A stretch of DNA of 41,495 bases from Pseudobacteriovorax antillogorgiicola (GTDB lineage: Bacteria > Bdellovibrionota_B > Oligoflexia > Oligoflexales > CAIYRB01). Made by a program: the position numbers and the translations under genes. Where the stretch lies: positions 1 through 41,495 of the forward strand of contig CAMAXT010000015.1 in the NCBI GenBank assembly GCA_945862295.1, given 5' to 3'. How positions within the stretch are numbered: the stretch's first letter is position 1; each line of letters opens with the position of its first letter. Below the pieces are notes generated by a model. It made no database searches. It worked only from the letters and a program-made list of their open reading frames with translations, and was not told the DNA's origin. Below, piece after piece: positions 1 through 8,886 of this stretch.

Positions 1-660
1 AGCTATTTCAGAGTATTGTTTTTCAGTTCTTAGAATGTTGCGATCAGTGGCGGTTTTTTGCCCTCTGGGAAATTTGACTAACCAGAACTTGCGTGTCTTA
101 GCAGCACTCAGAGCATTCGGGGCATGAAACTTCCCGTTTTGATCTTCGCTAAGCATAAATTTTGGTGCGGCTCCAGCTGCACCTGTGGATCCTGACGTGG
201 GCGCGCCGTGGTCTACCATATATTTTAAAAATTCAGTTCCTTTTTGCAGAACCTCGGCTCGCTCAAATCCCGGATGTTGATCTAGGACGATTTTTTCGAA
301 TGTCCCGCTTTGAATACGTAGATTGCCAGGAGGTGCAATGGGTGCCTCTTCTAAAATCTTCCAATAATTCTTTTTGTCGTCTCTTATTCCGAGCTTTTCC
401 ACTACGTATTTTAGAGCCATACCCTGTGGAAATAGATCGAGAAGAAAGGCTGGTGAATGAGGCAGCTCTTTGATCTCGTAAGTCACCGGAAGGTGGCAAC
501 TTACTGCATAGGACCCGGCTTTGTTGACGTAGCGGTCAACGTATTGCGGATCGTATTCAAAGGTGGTTTCTGCAGCCGCCCCATCAATTCGACTACCCTT
601 TAGAGATACATATGCGGCCGTTTGCCAAGCGTTTTGTGTAAAAATTTGTATTTTAATCAT
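1..660 (-). CDS. HipA-family serine/threonine kinase (toxin), 5' part, cut by the window edge
   Basis: I translated this frame by hand. It is open from the ATG at 660 for 220 codons and leaves the window at base 1. HipA proteins are kinases of type II toxin-antitoxin modules that phosphorylate translation factors such as GltX. The first ~115 residues match the HipA N-terminal subdomain, ending in a GNLRI element (113-117). A Gly/Ala-rich loop ending in APK follows at 157-167, equivalent to the HipA autophosphorylation loop (GGARPK type). Then comes FWLVKFP (192-198), carrying the predicted ATP-binding Lys, and a conserved Glu in the YSEIA segment near 213-220. The C-lobe lies outside. No HipB-like helix-turn-helix gene precedes it in the 146 bases before the next gene, so an antitoxin would have to lie downstream. 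Family call is good; the target is unknown. Confidence 0.78.
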   Translation of the reverse strand, partial: MIKIQIFTQNAWQTAAYVSLKGSRIDGAAAETTFEYDPQYVDRYVNKAGSYAVSCHLPVTYEIKELPHSPAFLLDLFPQGMALKYVVEKLGIRDDKKNYWKILEEAPIAPPGNLRIQSGTFEKIVLDQHPGFERAEVLQKGTEFLKYMVDHGAPTSGSTGAAGAAPKFMLSEDQNGKFHAPNALSAAKTRKFWLVKFPRGQKTATDRNILRTEKQYSEIA

Positions 661-666
661 GTTCTA

Positions 667-709
667 TAATGGGTAAATAAATGGAGATATTGGAATTAAA
701 TACCCATTA
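667..709. promoter_or_regulatory. Inverted repeat upstream of the hipA-like gene, candidate operator
   Basis: TAATGGGTA (667-675) and TACCCATTA (701-709) form a perfect 9-base inverted repeat with a 25-base spacer, starting seven bases upstream of the hipA-like start. A third copy, TAATGGGTA, lies at 827-835 inside the 3' end of the neighbouring gene. Repeated half-sites beside a HipA gene fit binding by a HipB-type regulator, as in E. coli hipBA, where operators are spaced palindromes. The regulator itself is not visible. Confidence 0.4.
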
Positions 710-806
710 AAAAGAGTATTTAATTGGCTTATACCTAGTTTAGACAATTGTTGTAGCGATGTATAGTATCTATCTATACATTTTAGTGAGTAGATATCTG
801 CAGTTC

Positions 807-1811
807 TCAGGTATAATTACCGATTATAATGGGTATTAAGGTAGTGACAAAAAATCTCAGATCAATAAGCCAAAAGGCAAGCGCTGCTATCATGTCGTTG
901 ATGCCTTCCATAACTCTATTGGGATCAAAGGCCCGGTCGATTAAACTGACGTATTTGTTATAGAGCTGATCCCAGACAACCGTCAGATCACCAAATGATG
1001 TTTCGAAAAGTTCATGGGAGCTTTTCTGCGCCTCAACCGAAATGGCATGACCTGGATTTTTACCTTTCAAATCGGCAGCAAATGCATTCCTCGCGGTTCG
1101 CAAATAGGTCCGCAGATCACTACGGGCATTTTTAAAGTTCTGGCTCGACTGAGAAATAAAGGGTGCGAGCAAAGAATTAATCAGGTTGGTACCCGAAAGC
1201 CGAATCGGTGAATTATTTGCATTAGATCCAAACTCAAATCCACGGACTCCAAAATAAAGTGCAGCAATAGGTGCAGTAGAAGAGTCCGCTGAAAGCGCAG
1301 AAAGGGTTTGCTGCGCACCGAGCGGACGGTAATGCAACTTCATCGCTGCAGTATGGTCAGGATTACCGACAAATACGCCGCGCATCTGCAATAAATTATC
1401 CAGCAACGGAGCCATGCTGCGCTCACCGCCGTTAGCGGCAGGGACAGGATACTTCCAGAGCCATGGTACCTTTATTCCGCGCATGGTAACGGTAGCATAT
1501 TCAACATCGGTGTATCGGCCATTGGCTTCTACGTATCTGGTGCCAACTTGCGGATTGGCTTGAAAAGCTGCGCCACCGGCGTACGGTGTCAGGAATAGAT
1601 CGTAAACCCATCGAGGGGGCGAAACGTCAAAACGCATATCAATCCATTTCCGCGGGGTAAGACCTCCGGTTTGCGCAATAGCGCGACCGAAAACCCCTCG
1701 GGTCATTGCTTCCAGCAACATCCCTGCAGGCGAAGCAATCAAGCCGGTTCCGGCGGTGACGCCACCAAGCATTTTCATGAGTTCACGACGATTGGCGCTA
1801 AACTTGCTCAT
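807..1811 (-). CDS. Exported protein with Tat-like leader, last gene of the cytochrome operon
   Basis: The frame is open from 1862, but the ATG at 1811 is preceded by a strong ribosome site (AAGGGGAG), giving 334 residues. The N-terminus carries a twin-arginine signature (NRRELMKMLGG) followed by a hydrophobic stretch and an Ala-rich cleavage region, so export through Tat after folding is likely. The mature part is not recognised with confidence. A Tat-exported protein encoded beside c-type cytochromes of the DUF1588/DUF1585 kind recalls DUF1501/DUF1552 proteins, which is a suggestion by context only. The last ~25 residues are hydrophobic and could anchor it. It lies 51 bases after the mono-haem gene and is probably co-transcribed with it. 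Confidence 0.6.
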   Translation of the reverse strand: MSKFSANRRELMKMLGGVTAGTGLIASPAGMLLEAMTRGVFGRAIAQTGGLTPRKWIDMRFDVSPPRWVYDLFLTPYAGGAAFQANPQVGTRYVEANGRYTDVEYATVTMRGIKVPWLWKYPVPAANGGERSMAPLLDNLLQMRGVFVGNPDHTAAMKLHYRPLGAQQTLSALSADSSTAPIAALYFGVRGFEFGSNANNSPIRLSGTNLINSLLAPFISQSSQNFKNARSDLRTYLRTARNAFAADLKGKNPGHAISVEAQKSSHELFETSFGDLTVVWDQLYNKYVSLIDRAFDPNRVMEGINDMIAALAFWLIDLRFFVTTLIPIIIGNYT

Positions 1812-1862
1812 AACTCCCCTTCTTCCGAACCAAAAAACAATCCAAATAATCTGCAAAAACAA

Positions 1863-3284
1863 TTACGGAAGCCTAAAACCAAAATCCGACCGACGATAGC
1901 TCGGCAAGCGAAATATCGCTTCTATTAATGCCCGAGTGCTCTGACTGGTTTTCAACCCTGTTCCCAGCTGCAGCACCTTATTGCGGTGAAAGGTATCCTT
2001 GTCAGTCAACCAGATTCCTGCTGCCGGATCGTTGATATCACCTATATCGACGTCCACTCCGATAAAATAATTGTAGTAACGTTTTGCGGCACAGGCATAG
2101 AAGTCATCCTGATCAACGATCGCTGCACCAAGAGACGCCAGCGAGTTGACATTTTCATTTACCAGCTGGCCTCGGTAGTTTCTAAAGTAAAGTACACCGT
2201 TCGAAGGTCTGCGCGAATAGCTACGATCCGGTGCAGTCGGCCAGGTGGCCTCCTCAGGTTTGTTTACCGTTTGAGGTTCAACCAGTTCAAAACCCCGGTT
2301 GCCGTCAGCTGCCAAACCTGTTTTCAAATTATAGATAAAATTGCGGGCCACAGCCGATGTACGGTCCATGGAAGCGTGACATCGGACACAACCAGAAGAA
2401 ACCCTGAAGGCAACCGGACTTTCAGGAACAACAAATGGCACAGCATCTTCGGTCCTGATCACTGGCAGCGTCCGGCACAACATGTCATTATAGATGCCAC
2501 GGGCCAATTTCCGCGGCATTTTCTCAGCACCATTTGCAACAAAATCTCTTACCTGACCTATGTTCTGCAAAAGATAAATCTGTTCGCCAAGCAAACCACC
2601 GCCAAAATGTGTTCCCAAGTTGACAGTTCCCGTGACCGGAGGAAGCGCTGTATTTTGCTGAAAGCTGTATGAACGGATCAATTCACTGGCGCCGACACCC
2701 CGGATGCCGCGCAGCTCCCCAACTCCTGTATGGGGCGTTGTTGCCCGAAAAATATTATCCGCTTTCAATCCATTCGAGTTCGCTCCGCGATCTGGGTCCA
2801 TAAACTCACGCAGAGCTTTCAGAGAAGATCGCCCGGTTAAAATGGTCTTATATTCGGTTCCTGGCTTGAAAAGAGCCCGGGTCAAATGCAGAGCCGGAGC
2901 CTCGCCATCAAGCATGTCCTGGGTTCCCTGCGTAGCTGCACCACTGCCAGCACCGGGCGAATCTTTAACATCAAACCACGTCGTGTGAAACTTGTGCATC
3001 GTCCGCAAAACCGCAACAGCCTCTTCATCGTTTATATCTTCTATTCGGGTATTATTATTGACAGTAAATAAGGCTCTATCAAATATTTCCATACACGCAG
3101 TGACCGGATCCTTGCCGTTGTCACGTACTGCAAGCATTTGCGGATGGTTGGCAGTAACGGTCATCTGGGTCAACTGCGAATAGCATCGAGCGAACAATTG
3201 GACATTATTCAGCGTCTGGCAAATAACCTCCGGGGTGAACAAAGTGCTAACCGCGAGAATCAATATATTTCTTAAGTACTTCAT
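1863..3284 (-). CDS. Exported mono-haem c-type protein (DUF1588/DUF1585-like)
   Basis: 473 residues with a Sec-type signal peptide (hydrophobic 5-20). One haem c motif, CVRCH, sits around residue 300 and is followed by ASMD, as in the DUF1588 family of planctomycete-type cytochromes. The C-terminus (LIEAIFRLPSYRR) resembles the DUF1585 ending. It probably acts in the periplasm or at the outer surface in electron transfer. The ATG overlaps the stop of the Fn3/cytochrome gene by four bases (ATGA) and has a TAGGAG ribosome site within that gene, so the two are translationally coupled. The redox partner and substrate are unknown; the family match is by motif only. Confidence 0.6.
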   Translation of the reverse strand: MKYLRNILILAVSTLFTPEVICQTLNNVQLFARCYSQLTQMTVTANHPQMLAVRDNGKDPVTACMEIFDRALFTVNNNTRIEDINDEEAVAVLRTMHKFHTTWFDVKDSPGAGSGAATQGTQDMLDGEAPALHLTRALFKPGTEYKTILTGRSSLKALREFMDPDRGANSNGLKADNIFRATTPHTGVGELRGIRGVGASELIRSYSFQQNTALPPVTGTVNLGTHFGGGLLGEQIYLLQNIGQVRDFVANGAEKMPRKLARGIYNDMLCRTLPVIRTEDAVPFVVPESPVAFRVSSGCVRCHASMDRTSAVARNFIYNLKTGLAADGNRGFELVEPQTVNKPEEATWPTAPDRSYSRRPSNGVLYFRNYRGQLVNENVNSLASLGAAIVDQDDFYACAAKRYYNYFIGVDVDIGDINDPAAGIWLTDKDTFHRNKVLQLGTGLKTSQSTRALIEAIFRLPSYRRSDFGFRLP

Positions 3285-6200
3285 AGACTATCTACTCCTA
3301 CGGAATCGCAGACCGCGGTCAATGAATATCTCCAGGCATCCAAAGTCGAAAAACCGAGAAAAATCGCTCGTTGATGAACGTCAAGAACCGCATCTGACAC
3401 CGCCGCTACCGGGGTATAATTTAAATAAAATAACTGATAGATGGCACGTATGGTTCCGGCTGTCGCTGCCGATGCGGTCGTCAAGCCGGCGCGCGTCAAC
3501 GCATTAGTGACGGCTTTATTATTACTTAATACCTCATCACACGCGCGTGTCATATAGCCACGTCGGGCAGCATTAGTCACCGGTAACATTGGTGCAAACA
3601 AAGTTACCGCCAGCGCAGCCTCACCAAGACAGTCCCCATCGTAGCGTGAGCAGGGTCCTCCTAACGCTCCCACCTGCGAGGTCAACGTATTTTTGATTCT
3701 CAGTTCAATCGCCCGGTCATTGGCGTCATGAGTTGCCGATGACGGTAAGAAGATTTCCCGGAATTTATGCGTAATATAGTGACGCGTACCCACAGGTGGC
3801 AAATAGGTAAAGCGTTCGCTCTTTTCTGAATCGGGTGGTTCGACCGGTCGAAGTGCTTTAGCAATCGCTTCTATTTCATAAGTCGACAGTGAAATGCTTT
3901 CCATTGCCGGAATGTTAGCCAACGCCATTGTTATCAAAACTTCAGAGGCCCCCATCTTAGCAGAGCTCGATATAACACCATGGCAGGTCTCACAGGTCTT
4001 ACTTCGGTAGAGTGCCGCGCCGTTAATAACAGGGGTTCGGCCACTCGCACCTATTGACTGGGTCGATTGGTTGCCCGCTACATCGACGGCAGCAACCCGG
4101 TAGTTATAGGTTGTGTCAGGAGCAACAGTTACGTCATTCATGTCAACTGCAGGAGCTGACACTGTTCGGAAGTATAAATTGTTACGGAAAACTTTGTACT
4201 CTTTAACGCCGGATCCTCCGGCGTTGTCGGTTGCAGCGTCCCAGCTCAGCGTAATCCGGCGATATGAATTAACCACAACGGTAACCCCGGCAGGAACACT
4301 TGGCTTGGTATTATCGGGAGGCAACTGGTCGGACGGTGTCGAGATTACCAAAGCCCCTGATTTTTGTGATTCGTTATCTGCAGCATCCAGTGCACTCACC
4401 TTATAAGTGTAGGCCGTTGAGGCTGTCAAACCAGTGTCAGTTGTCGCTGTACCAGGAGCGGTAACATCCTTTACTACTACATTGTTGCGGTAGAGGCGGT
4501 ACTTGACTACGCCGACATTATCGGTGGATGCACCCCAGGTAAGACTTATCGATGTAGCCGATTGCGGAGCACCGGCCAGACTTGTTGGTGTTGAGGGAAT
4601 AGCCATATCCGGTGGAGACGCAAGAGCAGCCGCTATCGCTGTTTTTTCTGCAACAGTCAACGAACTTAGGTGACTCATTTGCGGCTTTGTTGCAATCGCG
4701 TTTGTAATCTGATTGTAGGTCTTGTCTTTCTTTGTCGAAACCGCCAATGGATCATGACAGCCAGCACAATTATTAGAATACAGAGTGGCACCATTTATTG
4801 ACGATGTCGTTGCGGTTACCACAGGTGATAGAGCTGATATATTCCCGGCTCCATCAACAGCGCGGATCCTATAGTCAACTGTAGTTCCGGCAGTTAGTCC
4901 TGTATGTGAAAACGACACTGAGGGGGATGATACAGTAGCAAGTAAAGTACTGCCGTTCATAATTTTGTATGAATCGACTCCTGATCCGCCCGTATCAGTT
5001 GACGCATCCCAACTGACGTCAATCCGGTTATAAGCAACCACTACCGCAGTTACCCCGGTTGGTACAGATGGTGGACTGGTATCAGGGACAACCGGATTAT
5101 CGAGAGTTCTCGCATTCGCCTGGGTGGACTTTCCCGACGCGTTGCCGGCCGCATCAACTGCGCTCACTCTGTAGCTATAGGGGGTATCAGCGGTTAACCC
5201 ACTATCTCCAACACTACGGGCTGGATGGTTAATGGTGTGAACCAGAACATTATTCCGATAAACCCGGTAACTGGAAACACCGGTACCGCCAACATCGGTA
5301 GATACAGTCCAGCTAACGTTAATCCTTGTATTACTGGCCGTAGTTGCATCCAGGTTTGTAGGAACGGTCGGAGCAGTTGTGTCCGGCGGCGGGATCAGGG
5401 CAGCCGCAAGAGCGTTCTTCTCACGATTTGTCAAAAACATCAGGGACGCCATCTCGGGCTTTGTGGCAATTGCATTACCGATATCGGCAGCGGTCTTATT
5501 CAATTTCGTCGAAATCGCCAGCGGCTGGTGGCAGCCGGCACAGGTAGTCGCGTAAAGTTGGGCGCCATCAATGGCTGTAGTAGTCACCGAAATCTCGGCA
5601 CTTACCGCGGATTGATTCAAAGCAACATCTATTGCTTTTATCGTATAGTGATACGTCGTCAACGGTTGAAGGCCGACATCCGTAGTCGTAAAATCTGGAG
5701 AGTCCACATCTGGGAGTGCCACGCCATCGCGCCAAATCCGGTATGCTTTAACACCCGAACCGCCAGCGTTGTCTGTTGATGCATTCCAGGACAAATTTAG
5801 TTTACGATGATCAACGGCGACGCCAGCAAATCCAGTTGGAACTGATGGTGGAGTTGTATCAGGAGTTGCTGGAGCATTAGGTGTCGTTACTGATACAGTG
5901 CTTGAAAAACCCGAGACGTTACCGGCGAAGTCTATTGCCGCTATTTTGTAAACATAGGTGGTCATAGCCATTAACCCGTTATCGCCGGTCGTAAGCGACG
6001 GTGATAATATCACCTTTACAAAAAGACCATTGCGAAACAAACGGTAGCCTTTCACCCCGGATCCCGCATCGCTGGATGCTGTCCAAGACAGATTTACTGC
6101 TGAATAGCTGCTGGCTACAGCCGTCAGCCCCGATGGAACGCCCGGTGCATTGTTATCAGGAACGGTTGCTAAAACAGCGGCAATAGCAGAGAGCTCATCG

Positions 6201-6562
6201 TCACCTAAAACATCAAACTGATTCATCACCGCATTATCAACGATAGCCTGCTTAATCTGAGCAGCCGTTTTATCTTTCTTGGTCGAGGTTGCGACAGGAG
6301 TGTGACAATTTTCACAGGTTCCATGATAGAGCGCCAGTCCGTCGGCGACAGGAGTCGTTGCCGATGCCGCCGAAGAAACTACTGACCAGTTTCCGGAATT
6401 ATCTACTGCACTCACAATATATTCGTAAGTCTGTTCGGAGGTAAGATTTTTATCTGCGAACGATATAGCCTCAGGTCCTAAATCTCTAATCATCTGGCCG
6501 TTGCGAAATAGCGTGCACGCTCGCAGCGCAAGAATCGATACAAATCTTTCTCTACAATGCAA
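3281..6562 (-). CDS. Giant multi-haem fibronectin type III / cytochrome c protein, 5'-truncated
   Basis: 1093 residues from a TTG, built as a half Fn3 domain, cytochrome c, then three units of Fn3-Fn3-cytochrome c, and a unique C-terminal region from about 910. The haem motifs are CENCH (83), CAGCH (341), CAGCH (599) and CETCH (857), exactly 258 residues apart. Each is followed some 30 residues later by a Met that could be the axial ligand (M113, M371, M629, M887). Fn3 domains show the usual LSW...D and YRLFRNG-type strands. It should be an extracellular or periplasmic rod carrying haems at regular spacing. However, the frame begins in the middle of an Fn3 domain, has no signal peptide, and its first ~16 residues match nothing in the repeat. 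The gene has therefore lost its 5' end and may be a pseudogene. It heads an operon with the next two minus-strand genes. Confidence 0.75.
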   Translation of the reverse strand: MHCRERFVSILALRACTLFRNGQMIRDLGPEAISFADKNLTSEQTYEYIVSAVDNSGNWSVVSSAASATTPVADGLALYHGTCENCHTPVATSTKKDKTAAQIKQAIVDNAVMNQFDVLGDDELSAIAAVLATVPDNNAPGVPSGLTAVASSYSAVNLSWTASSDAGSGVKGYRLFRNGLFVKVILSPSLTTGDNGLMAMTTYVYKIAAIDFAGNVSGFSSTVSVTTPNAPATPDTTPPSVPTGFAGVAVDHRKLNLSWNASTDNAGGSGVKAYRIWRDGVALPDVDSPDFTTTDVGLQPLTTYHYTIKAIDVALNQSAVSAEISVTTTAIDGAQLYATTCAGCHQPLAISTKLNKTAADIGNAIATKPEMASLMFLTNREKNALAAALIPPPDTTAPTVPTNLDATTASNTRINVSWTVSTDVGGTGVSSYRVYRNNVLVHTINHPARSVGDSGLTADTPYSYRVSAVDAAGNASGKSTQANARTLDNPVVPDTSPPSVPTGVTAVVVAYNRIDVSWDASTDTGGSGVDSYKIMNGSTLLATVSSPSVSFSHTGLTAGTTVDYRIRAVDGAGNISALSPVVTATTSSINGATLYSNNCAGCHDPLAVSTKKDKTYNQITNAIATKPQMSHLSSLTVAEKTAIAAALASPPDMAIPSTPTSLAGAPQSATSISLTWGASTDNVGVVKYRLYRNNVVVKDVTAPGTATTDTGLTASTAYTYKVSALDAADNESQKSGALVISTPSDQLPPDNTKPSVPAGVTVVVNSYRRITLSWDAATDNAGGSGVKEYKVFRNNLYFRTVSAPAVDMNDVTVAPDTTYNYRVAAVDVAGNQSTQSIGASGRTPVINGAALYRSKTCETCHGVISSSAKMGASEVLITMALANIPAMESISLSTYEIEAIAKALRPVEPPDSEKSERFTYLPPVGTRHYITHKFREIFLPSSATHDANDRAIELRIKNTLTSQVGALGGPCSRYDGDCLGEAALAVTLFAPMLPVTNAARRGYMTRACDEVLSNNKAVTNALTRAGLTTASAATAGTIRAIYQLFYLNYTPVAAVSDAVLDVHQRAIFLGFSTLDAWRYSLTAVCDSVGVDSL

Positions 6563-6704
6563 TCCTTGCCTGGCATAATAGTGTTGCCAAAAACACTCAC
6601 CCTACAGATTTTTATTTAAATGCTCTGGCAAAACACGGCAATCCTTCAGGAAGGCGTCTGGTAATAAGCGAACATTCGTGGTGTTATCAATAAAAGGATC
6701 TGCA

Positions 6705-6887
6705 ATGGTGCAGTGCGTCAACAAGGCAATGAGTGAATTAAAGCAAAAAATTGATTCCGAATTTCAACTTAGTGTGGAGGACACCCTTATCAAGACGGCA
6801 GCAAATGGGCTTAGACTTTTTGCGTCCGTTCTAAAACCACCACTGTCTCTACATGATAAGTGTTCGGAAAAAAATCAAACCCAGTGA
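6705..6887 (+). CDS. Small hypothetical protein, 60 aa
   Basis: The ATG at 6705 has an AAAGGA site seven bases upstream. The product is hydrophilic with a helical look (SELKQKIDSEF) and matches no family I know. Its last 77 bases overlap the 3' end of the rRNA methyltransferase gene on the other strand, which weakens the case. It sits in the gap next to the rearrangement breakpoint at about 6515 and could be a remnant. Treat as tentative. Confidence 0.25.
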   Translation: MVQCVNKAMSELKQKIDSEFQLSVEDTLIKTAANGLRLFASVLKPPLSLHDKCSEKNQTQ

Positions 6888-8112
6888 TTGATTTGATTCT
6901 GTAGTCTTGGTTACGACAAAGAAAGCCAATATCTCGAGCGAGGGTAGTTGGGTCGCAGCTGACATAGACGATTTTTTTGGGCGCTAAAGCCATTAATGAC
7001 GGCATGCCGGCATGGAAACCTTGTCGAGGTGGATCAAGGATTACTAAATCGAATCTGGCGTTGGCGCGCCAGAGTTTCAATAGATGCTTTTCCGCATCAC
7101 CTGCTATGTAGGTCGCGTCAGATATGTTATTTTCTGCGACGTTTTTCTTAGCGCAATCGATGGCGACACTGTTTGCTTCGATACCTTCGATTAGGCGGCC
7201 TTTTTCCGCAACACCGATCGAAAGATTACCGCTTCCGCAAAACACATCAAGTATGCTCTGCGGTCGATACTCTGCCACAATATCAGAGATAAACGTCCGT
7301 AAATTTTTATTGTGGGCGACATTCACCTGTTGAAACTGACCTGGAAGAGTTAGAAATGTCCGGCTGAACTGTTGATCGAATGGTATGGTCGGCGCGTCTT
7401 TTAGGTCAAAGCTCATGCCAGACCACGAGATATAATCAAGAGTGCGCAGAGTCTCAGTAAAGGCTTTGGTTGCTTTCTTATCGCCATCAGCTGGTGTGAT
7501 CGTAACGACAAGTTTTCCACTTTCGGATGGCAGTTCCTGAATTTCCATGCGGAATTTTATGTTTTTCAGGCCGTTTAGATTCACTGTCGTTATGTGGCCG
7601 ATAAGTTTATTGATGGTTTCATTTGCAATGTCGCAGCGATTGATCGGTACTAGTTCCCGGGTGCCGCGTTTAAAGTATCCACAAGTTAAGACACTGCGGT
7701 CTGAGATGTGGACCCTGATCATAACCCGGTTTCGGTAGTTATAGATATCTGGGGACGGATTGACGTCGATAGAGAGATGTTCCGGAATCTTACCAATTCT
7801 TTTTAAAGAACTGACAATGAAATCCTGCTTCCATGCGAGTTGTTGTGTGTAAGGAACACCCATCCATTGGCAGCCACCGCAATTAGTAGTAAAAGGACAA
7901 CGAGGTTTTTCTCTGAAGGGGCTGTACGATACAAACTCGCTGACTTCGGCATTGGCGTAGCGCTCTTTGTCTTCCGTGACACGCGCTTTAACAACATCGC
8001 CCTCGATGGCATCAGCAACGAAATAGACTTTGCCGTCTAGTCGCGCCACACCGTTTCCACCGTAGGCCATTGAGCTGATTGTTAGGAGGATGTCATTGGG
8101 GTGGGATGCCAT
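6811..8112 (-). CDS. rlmD: 23S rRNA (uracil-5-)-methyltransferase, RlmD/RumA type
   Basis: 433 residues, normal length for the TrmA/RlmC/RlmD family, which makes m5U in 23S rRNA using S-adenosylmethionine. An N-terminal TRAM domain (to about 60) is followed by the iron-sulphur cysteines C72, C78 and C81 (CPFTTNCGGC) plus a fourth Cys in INRCDI. The SAM motif DVFCGSGN, the ILDPPR motif, the catalytic Cys in YVSCDPTTLARD and the general base Glu in HVETVVVL are all present. The family is secure. Whether it modifies U1939 (RlmD), U747 (RlmC) or both cannot be read from sequence. It follows the PilZ gene group at 47 bases and may be co-transcribed. Confidence 0.88.
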   Translation of the reverse strand: MASHPNDILLTISSMAYGGNGVARLDGKVYFVADAIEGDVVKARVTEDKERYANAEVSEFVSYSPFREKPRCPFTTNCGGCQWMGVPYTQQLAWKQDFIVSSLKRIGKIPEHLSIDVNPSPDIYNYRNRVMIRVHISDRSVLTCGYFKRGTRELVPINRCDIANETINKLIGHITTVNLNGLKNIKFRMEIQELPSESGKLVVTITPADGDKKATKAFTETLRTLDYISWSGMSFDLKDAPTIPFDQQFSRTFLTLPGQFQQVNVAHNKNLRTFISDIVAEYRPQSILDVFCGSGNLSIGVAEKGRLIEGIEANSVAIDCAKKNVAENNISDATYIAGDAEKHLLKLWRANARFDLVILDPPRQGFHAGMPSLMALAPKKIVYVSCDPTTLARDIGFLCRNQDYRIKSITGFDFFPNTYHVETVVVLERTQKV

Positions 8113-8159
8113 GCGTCTTGATGCTTCCAGGAGGCGCTAGATGCGATATTTACCGTTTG

Positions 8160-8555
8160 CTATTTTTTTTTACGCGATTTCGTTTTGCTAGTTTTTTTAC
8201 TTTTAGACTTCATACTTGTCTTTAAAGAGACGCCTGCTTCGCCATCCTTTTTAGGAACAAACTCGAAGGATATTTGTAATTTTTGATTTTTTGCCAGCTC
8301 TGAAAGTGGCTGTTTCAACATACCAGCTACCGCCATGCCAATCTCTCGAGCGAGAATCTGGACAACGTCGTCTTTGCCTTTGCCAGCGCGAGCGAAGATA
8401 GTCGACATGATGGCTCGTGCAGCTTTGGAATCAATAAATGATCCTTCGCCCGCACTGCGCTCGTTGTCATCGTCTTTGCCATCGTCGTCAGGCTGATTAC
8501 GATTGGCGAGAACTTTGAAAAGATTGTCTTTTAGCGATTTTAAATCATCAACCAT
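8160..8555 (-). CDS. Hypothetical protein with acidic linker and Lys-rich tail
   Basis: 131 residues in three parts: a short N-terminal helix, a very acidic linker (around 23-35), and a helical core with an amphipathic segment. It ends in a tail of some 20 residues almost wholly Lys, Ser and Thr, which could contact nucleic acid or membrane. I do not recognise a family. It lies 33 bases downstream of another small gene and just upstream of rlmD, so it probably belongs to the PilZ operon. Confidence 0.55.
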   Translation of the reverse strand: MVDDLKSLKDNLFKVLANRNQPDDDGKDDDNERSAGEGSFIDSKAARAIMSTIFARAGKGKDDVVQILAREIGMAVAGMLKQPLSELAKNQKLQISFEFVPKKDGEAGVSLKTSMKSKSKKTSKTKSRKKK

Positions 8556-8587
8556 ATTGTCCGCCTGGAATGGTCATAGCAAGATAT

Positions 8588-8884
8588 TTACAGCAACTCA
8601 AGAAGTGTTGCGATATCAACTCGTTGATGAGGCGCATTACCGGTGGTAGGCTCCATTAGGATACCGATTCGTATCCTTTTAGCCATTTCCAGCATATCTT
8701 CCGCAGATGTGATGCGGCTGCGCGCCGTTTTATAGTTAGCGATTAGATTGGTTTTGGCGTTTGCGTCGCCAACACCTCTGGTATGTACCCAGTGATCGGC
8801 TTCTAGCTCTAGAGACGCCAAACGTTCCGTATCGGAAAGCTCTGCTGCTCGCACTTTAAGCCGATCAATAATGCGAAGACCCAT
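8588..8884 (-). CDS. Hypothetical protein, 98 aa
   Basis: A small, mainly helical, charged protein without signal peptide or membrane segment; no family recognised. Its start is three bases from the stop of the PilZ gene, so the two are almost certainly translated from one message. The position suggests an accessory factor to the PilZ protein, an inference from gene order only. Confidence 0.6.
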   Translation of the reverse strand: MGLRIIDRLKVRAAELSDTERLASLELEADHWVHTRGVGDANAKTNLIANYKTARSRITSAEDMLEMAKRIRIGILMEPTTGNAPHQRVDIATLLELL

Positions 8885-8886
8885 AA

